Source: Nocardia pneumoniae NBRC 100136 (lineage in GTDB: Bacteria > Actinomycetota > Actinomycetes > Mycobacteriales > Mycobacteriaceae). From it: a stretch of DNA of 64,000 bases. Positions 21,124-29,255 of this stretch are shown piece by piece (position 1 is the first letter of the stretch; the number at the start of each line of letters is the position of its first letter). The translations under genes were made by a program, and so were the position numbers. A model generated the notes under the pieces. The model searched no databases. It was not told the origin of the DNA and saw nothing but the letters and a program-made list of their open reading frames with translations. The stretch covers positions 35,324 through 99,323 of the forward strand of contig NZ_BAGF01000044.1 of NCBI RefSeq assembly GCF_000308755.1, read 5' to 3'.

Positions 21124-22508
21124 CCGACGACCTGTTCCCCGCGAGCGCGACCGTGGAGCGGGCGCTCGCGCTGTCGAGCGCCGACGAGACGATGGTGATC
21201 GTCCGTGACGAGCACGAGGCCTCGCTGCGCTGGGCCGGCAACTCGATGACCACCAACGGATCGTCGGTGTCGCGCAGCTGGGCGGTGATCTCGGTGTTCC
21301 GCGAGGGGCCCACCCTCGCTCGGGTCGGCACGATCGCGTCGACCAGCGTGGACCCCCATGACATCGCCGCGGTGGTGCGGGCCAGCGAGGAGGCCGCGCG
21401 CACCGCCGAACCGGCCAAGGACGCCATGCCCCTGCTCGAGCCAGGCGCCGTCGACGACGACTGGTCCGCCCCGGCTGTCGGCACCGGCATCGAGGTGTTC
21501 ACCGATCTCGCCCACGACTTGGCCGCGGGTTTCGACAGCGCCGACCGCCTCTACGGCTTCGCCCATCACCAGATGCACACCACATGGCTGGGCACCTCCA
21601 CCGGCATCCGCCGCCGCTTCGTGCAACCCACCGGTTCGGTGGAGATCAACGGCAAACGCGGCGCGGACGCGGATCTGGCCAGCGCGTGGGTCGGGGTGGG
21701 GACCACCGACTTCACCGACGTCGACGTGACCGGTCTACTCGCCGAGCTGTCCCGGCGCCTGGACTGGGCCAAGCGCAAGATCGAGTTGCCCGCGGGCCGC
21801 TACGAAACCCTGCTGCCGCCGTCCACCGTCGCCGACTTGATGATCTACCTGGCCTGGTCGATGGAAGGCCGCGGCGCGCAGGAGGGTCACACGGCGTTCG
21901 CGCGCGCGGGCGGCACCCGGATCGGCGAGCGCCTGACCGACATTCCGCTCACGCTCTACTCGGACCCGTACGCGCCCGGCTTGGAATATCGCCCGTTCGT
22001 CGCGACGACCGCGTCATCGGAGTCGATGTCGGTGTTCGACAACGGCATGCCCGCCGAACGCGTCGACTGGCTGCGCGACGGGGTGATCTCCGCGCTGATC
22101 TACCCCCGCGCCACGGCCGCCGAGTTCGACGCCCGCGCTACGGTTCCCGGGGAGAACCTGCTGCTGACCGGAGGATCCGACGCGAGCATCGACGAGATGA
22201 TCGCCCGCACCGAGCGCGGTCTGCTGCTGACGACGCTGTGGTACATCCGCGAGGTCGATCCGGCGACGCTGCTGCTCACCGGACTGACCAGGGACGGGGT
22301 GTACCTCGTGGAGAACGGGGAGGTCACCGCCGCGGTGAACAATTTCCGGTTCAACGAGAGCCCGCTGGATCTGCTGCGGCGGGCGACCGAAGCGGGCGCC
22401 ACCGAGATCACGCTGCCGCGCGAATGGAAGGACTGGTTCACCCGGACCGCCATGCCGCCCTTGCGGATTCCGGACTTCCACATGTCCTCGGTCAGCCAGG
22501 CGACCTGA
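21120..22508 (+). CDS. tldE: TldE/PmbA subunit of the TldD/TldE protease
   Basis: A 462-aa partner of TldD. It starts at GTG 21120, overlapping the tldD stop. The family blocks are present: a mixed N-terminal domain, RYETLLPPSTVADLM, the GRGAQEGHTAF region and the C-terminal GLLLTTLWYIREVDP and VENGEVTAAVNNFRFNESP. As expected for TldE, the HExxxH zinc motif is absent; this subunit is structural or substrate-shaping. The pair could process a peptide encoded elsewhere. Confidence 0.92.
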   Translation: MTDDLFPASATVERALALSSADETMVIVRDEHEASLRWAGNSMTTNGSSVSRSWAVISVFREGPTLARVGTIASTSVDPHDIAAVVRASEEAARTAEPAKDAMPLLEPGAVDDDWSAPAVGTGIEVFTDLAHDLAAGFDSADRLYGFAHHQMHTTWLGTSTGIRRRFVQPTGSVEINGKRGADADLASAWVGVGTTDFTDVDVTGLLAELSRRLDWAKRKIELPAGRYETLLPPSTVADLMIYLAWSMEGRGAQEGHTAFARAGGTRIGERLTDIPLTLYSDPYAPGLEYRPFVATTASSESMSVFDNGMPAERVDWLRDGVISALIYPRATAAEFDARATVPGENLLLTGGSDASIDEMIARTERGLLLTTLWYIREVDPATLLLTGLTRDGVYLVENGEVTAAVNNFRFNESPLDLLRRATEAGATEITLPREWKDWFTRTAMPPLRIPDFHMSSVSQAT

Positions 22509-22541
22509 CACCGTCGCGTGGCGTCGACCGCCCGCGGCAGG

Positions 22542-22925
22542 TCAGGCGGCCGGGGTGATCTCGATGCCGATGGTGCCGGACTTGCCGCGGCGCAGATTGC
22601 TGCCGAGGATGATCAGCGGGCCGGTGAGCCAGTACTTGCGCCGCAAGAGTTTGCGCACCCGTTCGGTGCCTTCGGCGTCGAGGATCCGGGCGGTCCCTTC
22701 GATTACCTCACCGTGCGGTTTGCCCGTCGCGCTACAGGGTTGCAGGGTGACCGTGGGATTGCGGCGCAGCCGCTTGACCTTCCAGCTGTCGGTCACCGTC
22801 CAGACGTACAGTTTGCCGTTCTCGGACACCGCCCACACCGCGGTGCCGACAGGCGTGCCGTCCTTGCGGAAGGTGGTCAGCAGCACGTAGTCGGCCGCGG
22901 CGACGGCTCCCAGCGCATTCGTCAT
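22542..22925 (-). CDS. PPOX-class (F420-dependent type) small oxidoreductase
   Basis: A 127-aa split beta-barrel flavin/deazaflavin-binding protein. It has the family landmarks YVLLTTFRKDGTPVGT, SWKVKRLRRNPTVTLQPC and GTARILDAEGTERV. Many actinobacterial proteins of this class use cofactor F420. It is related to the protein at 25569-25955, which has the same motifs and length, so the two are paralogues about 3 kb apart. Convergent with tldE; substrate unknown. Confidence 0.85.
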   Translation of the reverse strand: MTNALGAVAAADYVLLTTFRKDGTPVGTAVWAVSENGKLYVWTVTDSWKVKRLRRNPTVTLQPCSATGKPHGEVIEGTARILDAEGTERVRKLLRRKYWLTGPLIILGSNLRRGKSGTIGIEITPAA

Positions 22926-23001
22926 GCCAGGCAGCGTATCCGGCGATCGCGTCCTGCTGCGCGCCGCCGAGCAGCCGCTGTCTTCCGTCGCGCCCGTCAG
23001 C

Positions 23002-23571
23002 TCAGCTCGGATCGGCTTGTCGCGTGTCCGACATCCGGTACTCTCCCGCCTCCAGCCGCGCGAGCACCCCTTCGGTCCACCCCGACAGGTTCTCGAAGAC
23101 GCCGCTCCACAGCTCCAGCAGATCCGTCGCGTGCGGCGCCTCGTACCGTCCGGGGAAGGCCGGGATCATGGCGAGCAGGCTGCTGCGCACTTCCTCACTG
23201 CGGCGGCGCTGCTCGCGCAATTTCTCGATCACGTGCGCCCTCGGCAGCGCGTCCATGAACGCGATGGCCGCGCCGAGTTCCTCCATGTCGACGCTGACCA
23301 GCGCCTCGTCCATGAGCCTGCGGAACTCGGCCTCGCCCGCCTCGGTCATCTGGAACAGCGTGCGGCCGGGACCTTGCTCGCTGTCCTCGGTGCCGAACGC
23401 GCTCAGCTTGCCCTCCTGGGTGAGCTGTTTGAGCGCGTGATAGATCGACCCGGGTTTGACGTTCGTCCAGGTCTCGGCGCGCCACGACAGCAACTCCCGC
23501 CGCACGGCATAGCCGTGGGTGGGCTGACGCAGGCGCATCACGCCCAGCACCAACAGGCGCACGGCCGACAT
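23002..23571 (-). CDS. PadR family transcriptional regulator
   Basis: A 189-aa regulator. The N-terminal winged helix is characteristic (LLVLGVMRLRQPTHGYAVRR, then VKPGSIYHALKQLTQEGKL), followed by a helical dimerisation domain ending around residue 175. The ATG at 23571 is chosen because GGAAGGAG lies just upstream. It is divergent from the VOC-family gene at 23685, and the shared intergenic region has two near-identical palindromes, so this protein very likely represses itself and the VOC gene. Confidence 0.92.
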   Translation of the reverse strand: MSAVRLLVLGVMRLRQPTHGYAVRRELLSWRAETWTNVKPGSIYHALKQLTQEGKLSAFGTEDSEQGPGRTLFQMTEAGEAEFRRLMDEALVSVDMEELGAAIAFMDALPRAHVIEKLREQRRRSEEVRSSLLAMIPAFPGRYEAPHATDLLELWSGVFENLSGWTEGVLARLEAGEYRMSDTRQADPS

Positions 23572-23603
23572 GGCGAACTCCTTCCGGTCGGACCTCGCCA
23601 TAG

Positions 23604-23662
23604 TAGTCAAGTTTGACTTCCCGTCCGGCGCACCCCTACGCTCGACTAGTCAAAATTGACTA
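23604..23662. promoter_or_regulatory. Paired palindromic operators between PadR and VOC genes
   Basis: Two 16-bp sites with the same sequence plan: TAGTCAAGTTTGACTT at 23604-23619 (one end mismatch) and the perfect palindrome TAGTCAAAATTGACTA at 23647-23662. Start-to-start spacing is 43 bp, roughly four helical turns. The first is 32 bp upstream of the padR start, the second 22 bp upstream of the VOC start, so each can block one promoter. Binding by the adjacent PadR protein is an inference. Confidence 0.8.
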
Positions 23663-23684
23663 CCAAGGGTATTCGGGAGGGTTC

Positions 23685-24401
23685 ATGTCCGACACGGCGG
23701 TACCGCAGCTCTGGACCGGCGACCTGGCGGGCACGCTGGATTTCTACGAAACGCTCGGCTACACGGTGACCCACGAGCAGACCCGCCCCTATGTCTACGG
23801 CGCCGTCGAAGATCACGGCTGCTCTCTGCATTTCGTCCCCGCGCCCAAGGGCGACGACCTACCCGCCGAGCGCGCCGCATGCCTGGTGATGGTCGACGAC
23901 GTCGCCAGCAGGCACCAAACGTTCACCACGGCACTGCGTGCCCGGTACGGCAAGATTCCCGCGAAAGGTCTCCCGCGGATCACCCGGTTCCGGCCGGGGC
24001 AGAGCCGGTTCACAGTGGTCGACCCCGCGGGCAACCAGGTGATCTACATCCAGCGCGACGAACCCGCGAAGCTCGAGTACGGCGGGTCGAAAGCGTTGAA
24101 CGGCTTGGCCAAGGTGCTCGACAACGCCCGCATCCTGCGCGATTTCAAGACCGATGACAAGGCGGCCTTCCGCGTGCTCGAGGTCGGTCTCGGCCGCTTC
24201 CGGCTCGAGGCGCCCCGGCTGGATGTGGCCCGGGCGCTGGCGGCGCTCACCGAACTGGCCGTCGCCACCGACGAACCCGACCGCGCCGCACAGTTCCGCG
24301 CCGAGCTACGCGCGATGGAATTGTCCGACGATGAACGCGCCACCGTCGCCGACGAGCTCCGCGCGTCCGACGACCTCGCCGCCTGGCTGTCCGGAACCTA
24401 G
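23685..24401 (+). CDS. VOC superfamily (glyoxalase/bleomycin-resistance fold) protein with helical tail
   Basis: A 238-aa protein. Residues 1-125 form a single vicinal-oxygen-chelate domain (TGDLAGTLDFYETLGYTVT at the start; FTVVDPAGNQVIYIQRDE at the end), as in drug-binding or dioxygenase-like proteins. The remaining ~110 residues are helical and unlike the VOC fold; similar tails occur in actinobacterial homologues. The ATG at 23685 follows GGGAGGG. It is divergent from, and probably controlled by, the PadR regulator, suggesting a response to an aromatic or antibiotic-like ligand (inference). Confidence 0.82.
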   Translation: MSDTAVPQLWTGDLAGTLDFYETLGYTVTHEQTRPYVYGAVEDHGCSLHFVPAPKGDDLPAERAACLVMVDDVASRHQTFTTALRARYGKIPAKGLPRITRFRPGQSRFTVVDPAGNQVIYIQRDEPAKLEYGGSKALNGLAKVLDNARILRDFKTDDKAAFRVLEVGLGRFRLEAPRLDVARALAALTELAVATDEPDRAAQFRAELRAMELSDDERATVADELRASDDLAAWLSGT

Positions 24402-24437
24402 TCGGCGACAGCACGGCTTGCCGCGACGACTATGCGG

Positions 24438-25205
24438 TCACGCCGCGGCCGTCAGCACCTCAGGCCCCTCGGCCGTGATCGCGACAGTGTGCTCGGAGTG
24501 CGCGGTGCGCGAACCGTCCGCCGAGCGAATGGTCCAGCCGTCGGGATCGGTGACGATACGGTCGGTCGTGCGCGCGAACCAGGGTTCGATCGCGATGGTG
24601 AGTCCGGGCCGCAACCGGTAGCCACGTCCCGGGCGGCCCTGGTTGGGCACATGCGGGTCCTCGTGCATGGTGCGGCCCAGGCCGTGGCCGCCGAACTCGG
24701 TGTTCACCGGGTAGCCGTAGTCCCGCGCCACGGCGGCGACAGCGGCGGAGATGTCACCGATGCGGTTGCCCGGCACGGCGACCGCGATCGCCGCCGCGAG
24801 CGCCTCCTCGGTGGCGCGGACCAGCCGCACGTCCTCGGCAGCGGCGGTGCCGACCACGACGGTCGTCGCCGAATCGGCGACCCAGCCGTCGATCCCGACC
24901 GCGAGGTCCATGCTCAGCACGTCACCGTCACGCAGGACGTAGTCGAACGGAAGCCCGTGCAGCACGGCATCGTTCACCGACAGGCAGACGGTATTGCGGA
25001 ACGGCCCGCGCCCGAACGACGGCGCGTAGTCCCAGTAGCAGGACTGCGCTCCCCGCTGGCGGATACGCTCCCGGACATAGGCTTCCAGCTCGAGCAGATT
25101 CACCCCGACCCGCGCGCGTTCGCGCAGTTCGGCCAGCACATCGGCGACGAAGCGCCCCGCCACTCGCATCCGCGCGATCTCCGCGGGACTCTTCAACTCG
25201 ACCAT
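24438..25205 (-). CDS. map: Type I methionine aminopeptidase
   Basis: A 255-aa enzyme that removes N-terminal methionine from nascent proteins. All five metal ligands are visible: Asp100 (SMDLAVG), Asp111 (VADSATT), His174 (GGHGLG), Glu207 (IEPWFA) and Glu238 (HSEHTVAI). His83 (VLHGLP) corresponds to the substrate-binding histidine. The ATG at 25205 is preceded by GGAGG. It is divergent from a small XRE regulator across about 100 bp containing three near-identical palindromes. It is therefore probably an extra, regulated copy rather than the constitutive enzyme (inference). Confidence 0.95.
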   Translation of the reverse strand: MVELKSPAEIARMRVAGRFVADVLAELRERARVGVNLLELEAYVRERIRQRGAQSCYWDYAPSFGRGPFRNTVCLSVNDAVLHGLPFDYVLRDGDVLSMDLAVGIDGWVADSATTVVVGTAAAEDVRLVRATEEALAAAIAVAVPGNRIGDISAAVAAVARDYGYPVNTEFGGHGLGRTMHEDPHVPNQGRPGRGYRLRPGLTIAIEPWFARTTDRIVTDPDGWTIRSADGSRTAHSEHTVAITAEGPEVLTAAA

Positions 25206-25222
25206 CGATCCTCCAGTACTCC

Positions 25223-25302
25223 GGTATTTTAATACCACAGTAGCCGCATCGGTATTTAAATACCAGCGGTCGCTTGCGGTATTTAAATACCGTCCGTAAC
25301 CT
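25223..25302. promoter_or_regulatory. Three palindromic operators and leaderless promoter between map and XRE
   Basis: Three 14-bp sites: GGTATTTTAATACC at 25223-25236 (one mismatch) and the perfect palindrome GGTATTTAAATACC at 25251-25264 and 25278-25291. They start 28 and 27 bp apart. The first is 18 bp upstream of the map start. The last sits immediately before a TAACCT -10-like hexamer (25297-25302), which is 6 bp upstream of the XRE ATG, so the XRE message is probably leaderless. The XRE protein is the obvious candidate to bind here. Confidence 0.85.
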
Positions 25303-25308
25303 GGGCGC

Positions 25309-25572
25309 ATGGTTCGTCTTCCGCTGACCCCCGCGCAGATCGACGCGGGCCGCCGCCTCGGCGCCGCTCTGCGCAACGCCCGGGCCGACCGTGATCTCGG
25401 CGAAGTGGCTCGGGCGGCAGGCATTTCACCGGAGACACTGCGCAAGATCGAAACCGGCCGGCTCCCCTCCCCCGCCTTCGGCACCGTCGTGTCGCTCAGC
25501 CAGGTGCTGGCGCTCCCGCTCGACGACCTGGCGGATATCTGGCGCTCGGCGGGACTGGCCGAGTCGGCCTAA
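25309..25572 (+). CDS. Small XRE-family helix-turn-helix regulator
   Basis: An 87-aa single-domain regulator. The HTH is clear: LGAALRNARADRDLGEVAR, AAGISPETLRKIETGRLPSP, then FGTVVSLSQVLALPLDDLADIW. No effector domain is present. The start lies just after three GGTATTTAAATACC-type palindromes, pointing to autorepression plus control of the divergent map gene. Its 3' end overlaps the convergent PPOX gene by 4 bp. Confidence 0.9.
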   Translation: MVRLPLTPAQIDAGRRLGAALRNARADRDLGEVARAAGISPETLRKIETGRLPSPAFGTVVSLSQVLALPLDDLADIWRSAGLAESA

Positions 25573-25955
25573 GTCGAGGCTTTCCGGTCGATCGCGATGC
25601 CGACGGACGCGTCCGCGCCGCGCAGCAGCTTGTGTCCGCGAATGGCGAGCTTGCCGATGACTCCGTACTTGTCCGCGACCACATCGCGCACCCGCTGTGT
25701 GCCGTCCGGATCGAGAATCCGGGCGCTGCCCGCCAGGACCTCCTGCGACTTCGGGCGGCCGCGCCCATCGCAGACCTGGAGCGTGACGTCCGGATTGCGG
25801 CGGATCCGCTTGACCTTCCACGTCTTCGGATTGGTCCAGACGACGATCCGGTCGCCGTCCGGCGCCACCCAGACAGGCGTGCCGACCGGCGTTCCGTCCT
25901 TCTTGAACGTCGTCAGCAGGACGTATTTGCTCTGACTCATCTCGTTCCACGTCAT
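25569..25955 (-). CDS. PPOX-class small oxidoreductase, second copy
   Basis: A 128-aa flavin/F420-binding split-barrel protein, paralogous to the one at 22542-22925 (shared YVLLTTFKKDGTPVGTPVW, TWKVKRIRRNPDVTLQVC, GSARILDPDGTQRVR). The ATG at 25955 gives the family-typical length; a reading frame extends further upstream without homology. It overlaps the convergent XRE gene by 4 bp. The substrate is unknown. Confidence 0.85.
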   Translation of the reverse strand: MTWNEMSQSKYVLLTTFKKDGTPVGTPVWVAPDGDRIVVWTNPKTWKVKRIRRNPDVTLQVCDGRGRPKSQEVLAGSARILDPDGTQRVRDVVADKYGVIGKLAIRGHKLLRGADASVGIAIDRKAST

Positions 25956-26353
25956 ATCGGCAACGGTAGGCGCGTCCGCCCGCAGGGACATCCGACCGCG
26001 GAACGGTTCGCCATTACGCGTCCCGACGTAGAACACTGCGCCATGCTCGTACGCCGCGGCGGCGGCGCTGCCGGGCCGTACCCCGCCCCGATTCGACCGA
26101 CGAGCCCCGAACTGCCGAGCAGATGTGGATGAGCGGCACATTGTGTTGATGCGCATTTCTACATGTCCTCATGTCAGGCGTTTTCCACGACGGCCCAGTC
26201 GCGCATCCTCACGACAGACGACGCCGTGAGCGAATGTCCGGAATATCCGTCCGGTACTACGATCGCGGTGGCCCCCAACCCTTCCTACCCAGGCGAACCA
26301 GACGAACCCGTGTCGAACACCGCCCTCTGTCCGCCGATCGGCGGTGACCCGCG
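25956..26353. other. Intergenic region upstream of AraC-type gene
   Basis: About 398 bp. A 64-codon frame at 26163-26357 (plus) ends by overlapping the AraC start (ATGA). Its predicted peptide is Pro/Ser/Thr-rich, without recognisable domain or ribosome site, so I do not call it a gene. Base composition falls around 26140-26170. No operator was recognised. Confidence 0.4.
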
Positions 26354-27100
26354 ATGACCGCTGCGATCCCCCGGTGGCTCGGCGGCGTCGTGTTCACTCC
26401 CGGTCTGATGGCCTTCACCGGCGACATCGGTGACACTGCGGCGCATTCCCACGCCGCGGTACAGGTACTGCTGGTCACCCGCGGCGAACTCACCCTCACC
26501 GACGGCAGCGGAACTGTCAGCCGCGCCGACCTCGCGATCATCCCGCCGGGGGTCCGCCACGAAGTCCGTGCCACACCGGAGACCGCCGGATTCCTCGCCT
26601 ACCTCGATCCTGCCAGTGCGGTTGGACGCGCTGCCGTCGCCCGCCTGGCCGACCGACCCGCCGATCAGGTGCGCAGCTGGATCGCCGCTGCCGTCCCGGC
26701 ATCGCCCGGCCACCCGCCACGGCCCCCGGCGCTTCCGCTGCCTCGGCGGGCCACGCATCCGGTGGTGCTCGCAGCGATGGAACTGGCCGATGCCAGCCCG
26801 GTCGGACCACCCAGCCTGGGTGAGGTGGCTCGCCGGGTCGCGATGTCACCCAGTCGCCTGTCGCACTTGTTCGCCGCCGAGGTCGGGCTTCCGTATGCGG
26901 CGTGGCGGCGCTGGACGCGGCTGCACCGCGCCATCGATCAGGTCCGGGCGGGACGTTCGCTGACCGAGGCCGCCCACGCCGCCGGATTCGCCGACAGCGC
27001 CCACCTCACCCGCACCTGCCGTGACCTGTTCGGCATCACCCCCACCGACGCCCTGCTGGCCACCGGCTGGCGCGGCACACCGCCACGCGCCACGACGTGA
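26354..27100 (+). CDS. AraC family transcriptional regulator
   Basis: A 248-aa regulator. The N-terminal cupin ligand domain (residues ~10-85: HSHAAVQVLLVTRGELTLTD, IIPPGVRHEV) is followed by a double HTH (SLGEVARRVAMSPSRLSHLF, then AAHAAGFADSAHLTRTCRD and FGITPTDAL). A proline-rich linker sits near residue 120. It stands alone with no obvious co-regulated neighbour; the next gene is a small hypothetical followed by ptsI on the other strand. Confidence 0.9.
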   Translation: MTAAIPRWLGGVVFTPGLMAFTGDIGDTAAHSHAAVQVLLVTRGELTLTDGSGTVSRADLAIIPPGVRHEVRATPETAGFLAYLDPASAVGRAAVARLADRPADQVRSWIAAAVPASPGHPPRPPALPLPRRATHPVVLAAMELADASPVGPPSLGEVARRVAMSPSRLSHLFAAEVGLPYAAWRRWTRLHRAIDQVRAGRSLTEAAHAAGFADSAHLTRTCRDLFGITPTDALLATGWRGTPPRATT

Positions 27101-27141
27101 ACGTGGGGGCGATGGGGGACGAACGCTGGTAGAACCTGAGC

Positions 27142-27309
27142 ATGGCTGATCAGACACGGTTTGCTCGGCTGGCGCTCGACCAAGTGGCGGCCGAGCTGGA
27201 CCAGATCGCCCTTCGAGGTGGCTACCTCACTCCTGAGCGGATGCGTTTTCTCGCGACCAAAGTCCGCGACGCGGGCGTGGTGTACGAGAAAGCCGTGGGA
27301 TCGGGATAA
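27142..27309 (+). CDS. Small hypothetical protein, 55 aa
   Basis: A short frame starting at ATG 27142: MADQTRFARLALDQVAAELD and on to YLTPERMRFLATKVRDAGVVYEKA. It is predicted to be helical, hydrophilic and well composed for a folded peptide. There is no strong ribosome site. Codon use is a little less GC3-biased than its neighbours. It lies between the AraC gene and the convergent ptsI. No homology recognised. Confidence 0.4.
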   Translation: MADQTRFARLALDQVAAELDQIALRGGYLTPERMRFLATKVRDAGVVYEKAVGSG

Positions 27310-27408
27310 CTGCGAGACCCCGCACCGAGCGATCGTCGGCGGACATGGCGTCGCGACGAGCACTGCCCACGTCCGCCCGAATACCGGCCTGCTCAGAGGA
27401 GGACGCCA

Positions 27409-29109
27409 TCAGGCGGCGGGCGCCCCGCCCAGGATGGATCGGACGGCGGCGCGGGCTGCCGTGGGATCGGCGGCTTCGAGTGCCGCGGCCGCGGCGCGCT
27501 CGCAGCTTTCCCGGCTGACCTCCGCCAAACCCGCGCCCACCGCGGCGACGGCGCTGGCGGCAGCGGACAAGGAGGTGATGCCGAACCCGACCAGCACGCA
27601 AGCCAAGGCCGGATCGGCCGCCGCTTCACCGCACACTCCGACGGGCTTCCCGAGGCGCAGGCCCGCGGCCGCGGTGCGGGCCACGAGGGACAGCACTGCC
27701 GGTTGCCACGGGTCGGTGAGCGCGGCCAGTTCGGGGGACATGCGGTCGGCCGCCATCGTGTACTGCGCGAGGTCGTTGGTGCCGACGGAGAGGAAATCGA
27801 CGTGCCGGAGAATCGCTTCCGCGGTCAGCGCGGCGGCGGGCACTTCGATCATCGCCCCGGGGATGAGCCCCCGCGCGCGGACCTTCGAGGCGAAGGATTC
27901 CGCTTCGGCCGCGGTGGAAATCATCGGCGCCATCACCCACGGCACGGGCTGGCGGCCCTCCGCGGCGCGCGCGATGGCGTCCAGTTGCCGGTCCAGGATG
28001 CCCTCGTCGCGCGCGGCGACGCGGATACCACGCACGCCGAGCGCGGGATTCGCCTCGTCGGGGTGGTCGGCGAACCGCAGCGGCTTGTCCGATCCAGCGT
28101 CCAGGGTCCGGATCACCACCTTCGCCCCCGCGTACGCGTCGAACACCTCCCGGTAGATGCGCTCCTGCTCGGCCACGCTCGGCTCGGATTCGCGGTCCAG
28201 GAAACACAATTCGGTGCGGAACAAACCCACCCCCTCGGCCGGTGTCCGACGCGCCGCCAGCGCACCGGCGCCGTCTTGGACGTTGACCAGCACTTCCACC
28301 CGGTGACCGTCCGCCGTGGCGCCCGGCCCCGTCCACGCCGCGTCGCGGGCGACCCGGGAGCGGAACTCCTCGATCGCCCGGGCCGCGACCGAGGGGTCGG
28401 GATCGACGACGATTCGCCCGGATGACCCATCCAGCAGGACGTCCGTCCCCGCCGCGACTCCGTCGAGCTCGGCCACCGCGACAACGCAGGGGATGCCGAG
28501 TTGGCGCGCGATGATCGCGGTATGGCTGGTCGGACCGCCGAATGACGTCGCCAAGCCGACGATGAGTGCCGGGTCGAGCCCGGCCGCGTCCGCGGGCGCC
28601 AAGTCGTCGGCGAGCAGGATCGAGGGCTGCGCAGGTACCGGGATACCCGGCTCGGGCGCACCCGCCAGTTCGGCGACGACTCGATCACAGATGTCCCGCA
28701 AATCCGTCACCCGCTCGGCCATCAGTCCGCCGAGTCTGGTGAACATCGAGGCGAACTGATCGGTGGCCGCGACCGCCGCCGCCCGAGCGGGTGTGCCCGC
28801 CGCGATCAGCTTCTCGGCGGCGCCGAGCCAGCCGCGGTCGGTGGCCATCGCGGCGTTGGCGGCGAGCACCTCCGCCGCGGCACCGCTGGCGCGCGCCGCC
28901 CGTTCCCGCAAACGGTCCGAGACGGTGGTCGCGGCCGTCAGTAGCGCCGCCTGCTCTGATGCCCGATCGGACTCGGATACCAGCTCCGTCGATTCCTCGA
29001 CGCGCAGCCGGGCAACCGGCCGGACCGCAGGCGCGAACGCGACTCCGGACACCGCCGGTGTGCCGTTCAGCACCATAGTTCCCGCCTTTACCTGCAGCGA
29101 CCTCGTCAT
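27409..29109 (-). CDS. ptsI: PTS enzyme I (phosphoenolpyruvate-protein phosphotransferase)
   Basis: A 566-aa general PTS component that takes phosphate from PEP and passes it to HPr. The phosphorylated histidine is His196 in GGPTSHTAIIARQLGIP. The PEP-binding domain has GLFRTELCFLDRE, the VNVQDG block, and the signature cysteine in GVCGEAAADP. The ATG at 29109 has GGAGG about ten bases upstream; Met12 (29076) is an alternative. It is divergent from fruR-fruK-fruA-ptsH, so the complete phosphorelay for fructose is encoded here. Confidence 0.95.
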   Translation of the reverse strand: MTRSLQVKAGTMVLNGTPAVSGVAFAPAVRPVARLRVEESTELVSESDRASEQAALLTAATTVSDRLRERAARASGAAAEVLAANAAMATDRGWLGAAEKLIAAGTPARAAAVAATDQFASMFTRLGGLMAERVTDLRDICDRVVAELAGAPEPGIPVPAQPSILLADDLAPADAAGLDPALIVGLATSFGGPTSHTAIIARQLGIPCVVAVAELDGVAAGTDVLLDGSSGRIVVDPDPSVAARAIEEFRSRVARDAAWTGPGATADGHRVEVLVNVQDGAGALAARRTPAEGVGLFRTELCFLDRESEPSVAEQERIYREVFDAYAGAKVVIRTLDAGSDKPLRFADHPDEANPALGVRGIRVAARDEGILDRQLDAIARAAEGRQPVPWVMAPMISTAAEAESFASKVRARGLIPGAMIEVPAAALTAEAILRHVDFLSVGTNDLAQYTMAADRMSPELAALTDPWQPAVLSLVARTAAAGLRLGKPVGVCGEAAADPALACVLVGFGITSLSAAASAVAAVGAGLAEVSRESCERAAAAALEAADPTAARAAVRSILGGAPAA

Positions 29110-29193
29110 CCGTCGTCTACCTCCGCGCCTGTGCCGAGCGAATGGGTGCCATGCCCATCCGGTTGCCAATGTGATCCAGACTACGCCAACCCA

Positions 29194-29243
29194 TTGACAA
29201 AGCAACACATCCAGATATAAAACAACATAAACCAACATCAAGC
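29194..29243 (+). promoter_or_regulatory. Consensus-like promoter and CAACA repeats upstream of fruR
   Basis: A TTGACA (29194-29199) and TATAAA (29216-29221) separated by 16 bp form an unusually good sigma-A type promoter facing the fru genes. Three CAACA-containing repeats overlap and follow it (about 29202, 29222 and 29232). On the other strand they read TGTTG, which fits DeoR-type operator half-sites. Autoregulation by the FruR protein is inferred. Confidence 0.7.
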
Positions 29244-29255
29244 CGGGAGGATCGG

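Noticed and set aside
19594..22508. RiPP cluster around TldD/TldE
   Set aside because: No short precursor peptide gene, leader-recognition domain or transporter is visible next to the pair.
26163..26357. 64-codon gene overlapping the AraC start
   Set aside because: No ribosome site, low-complexity Pro/Ser/Thr product and no homology; probably chance.
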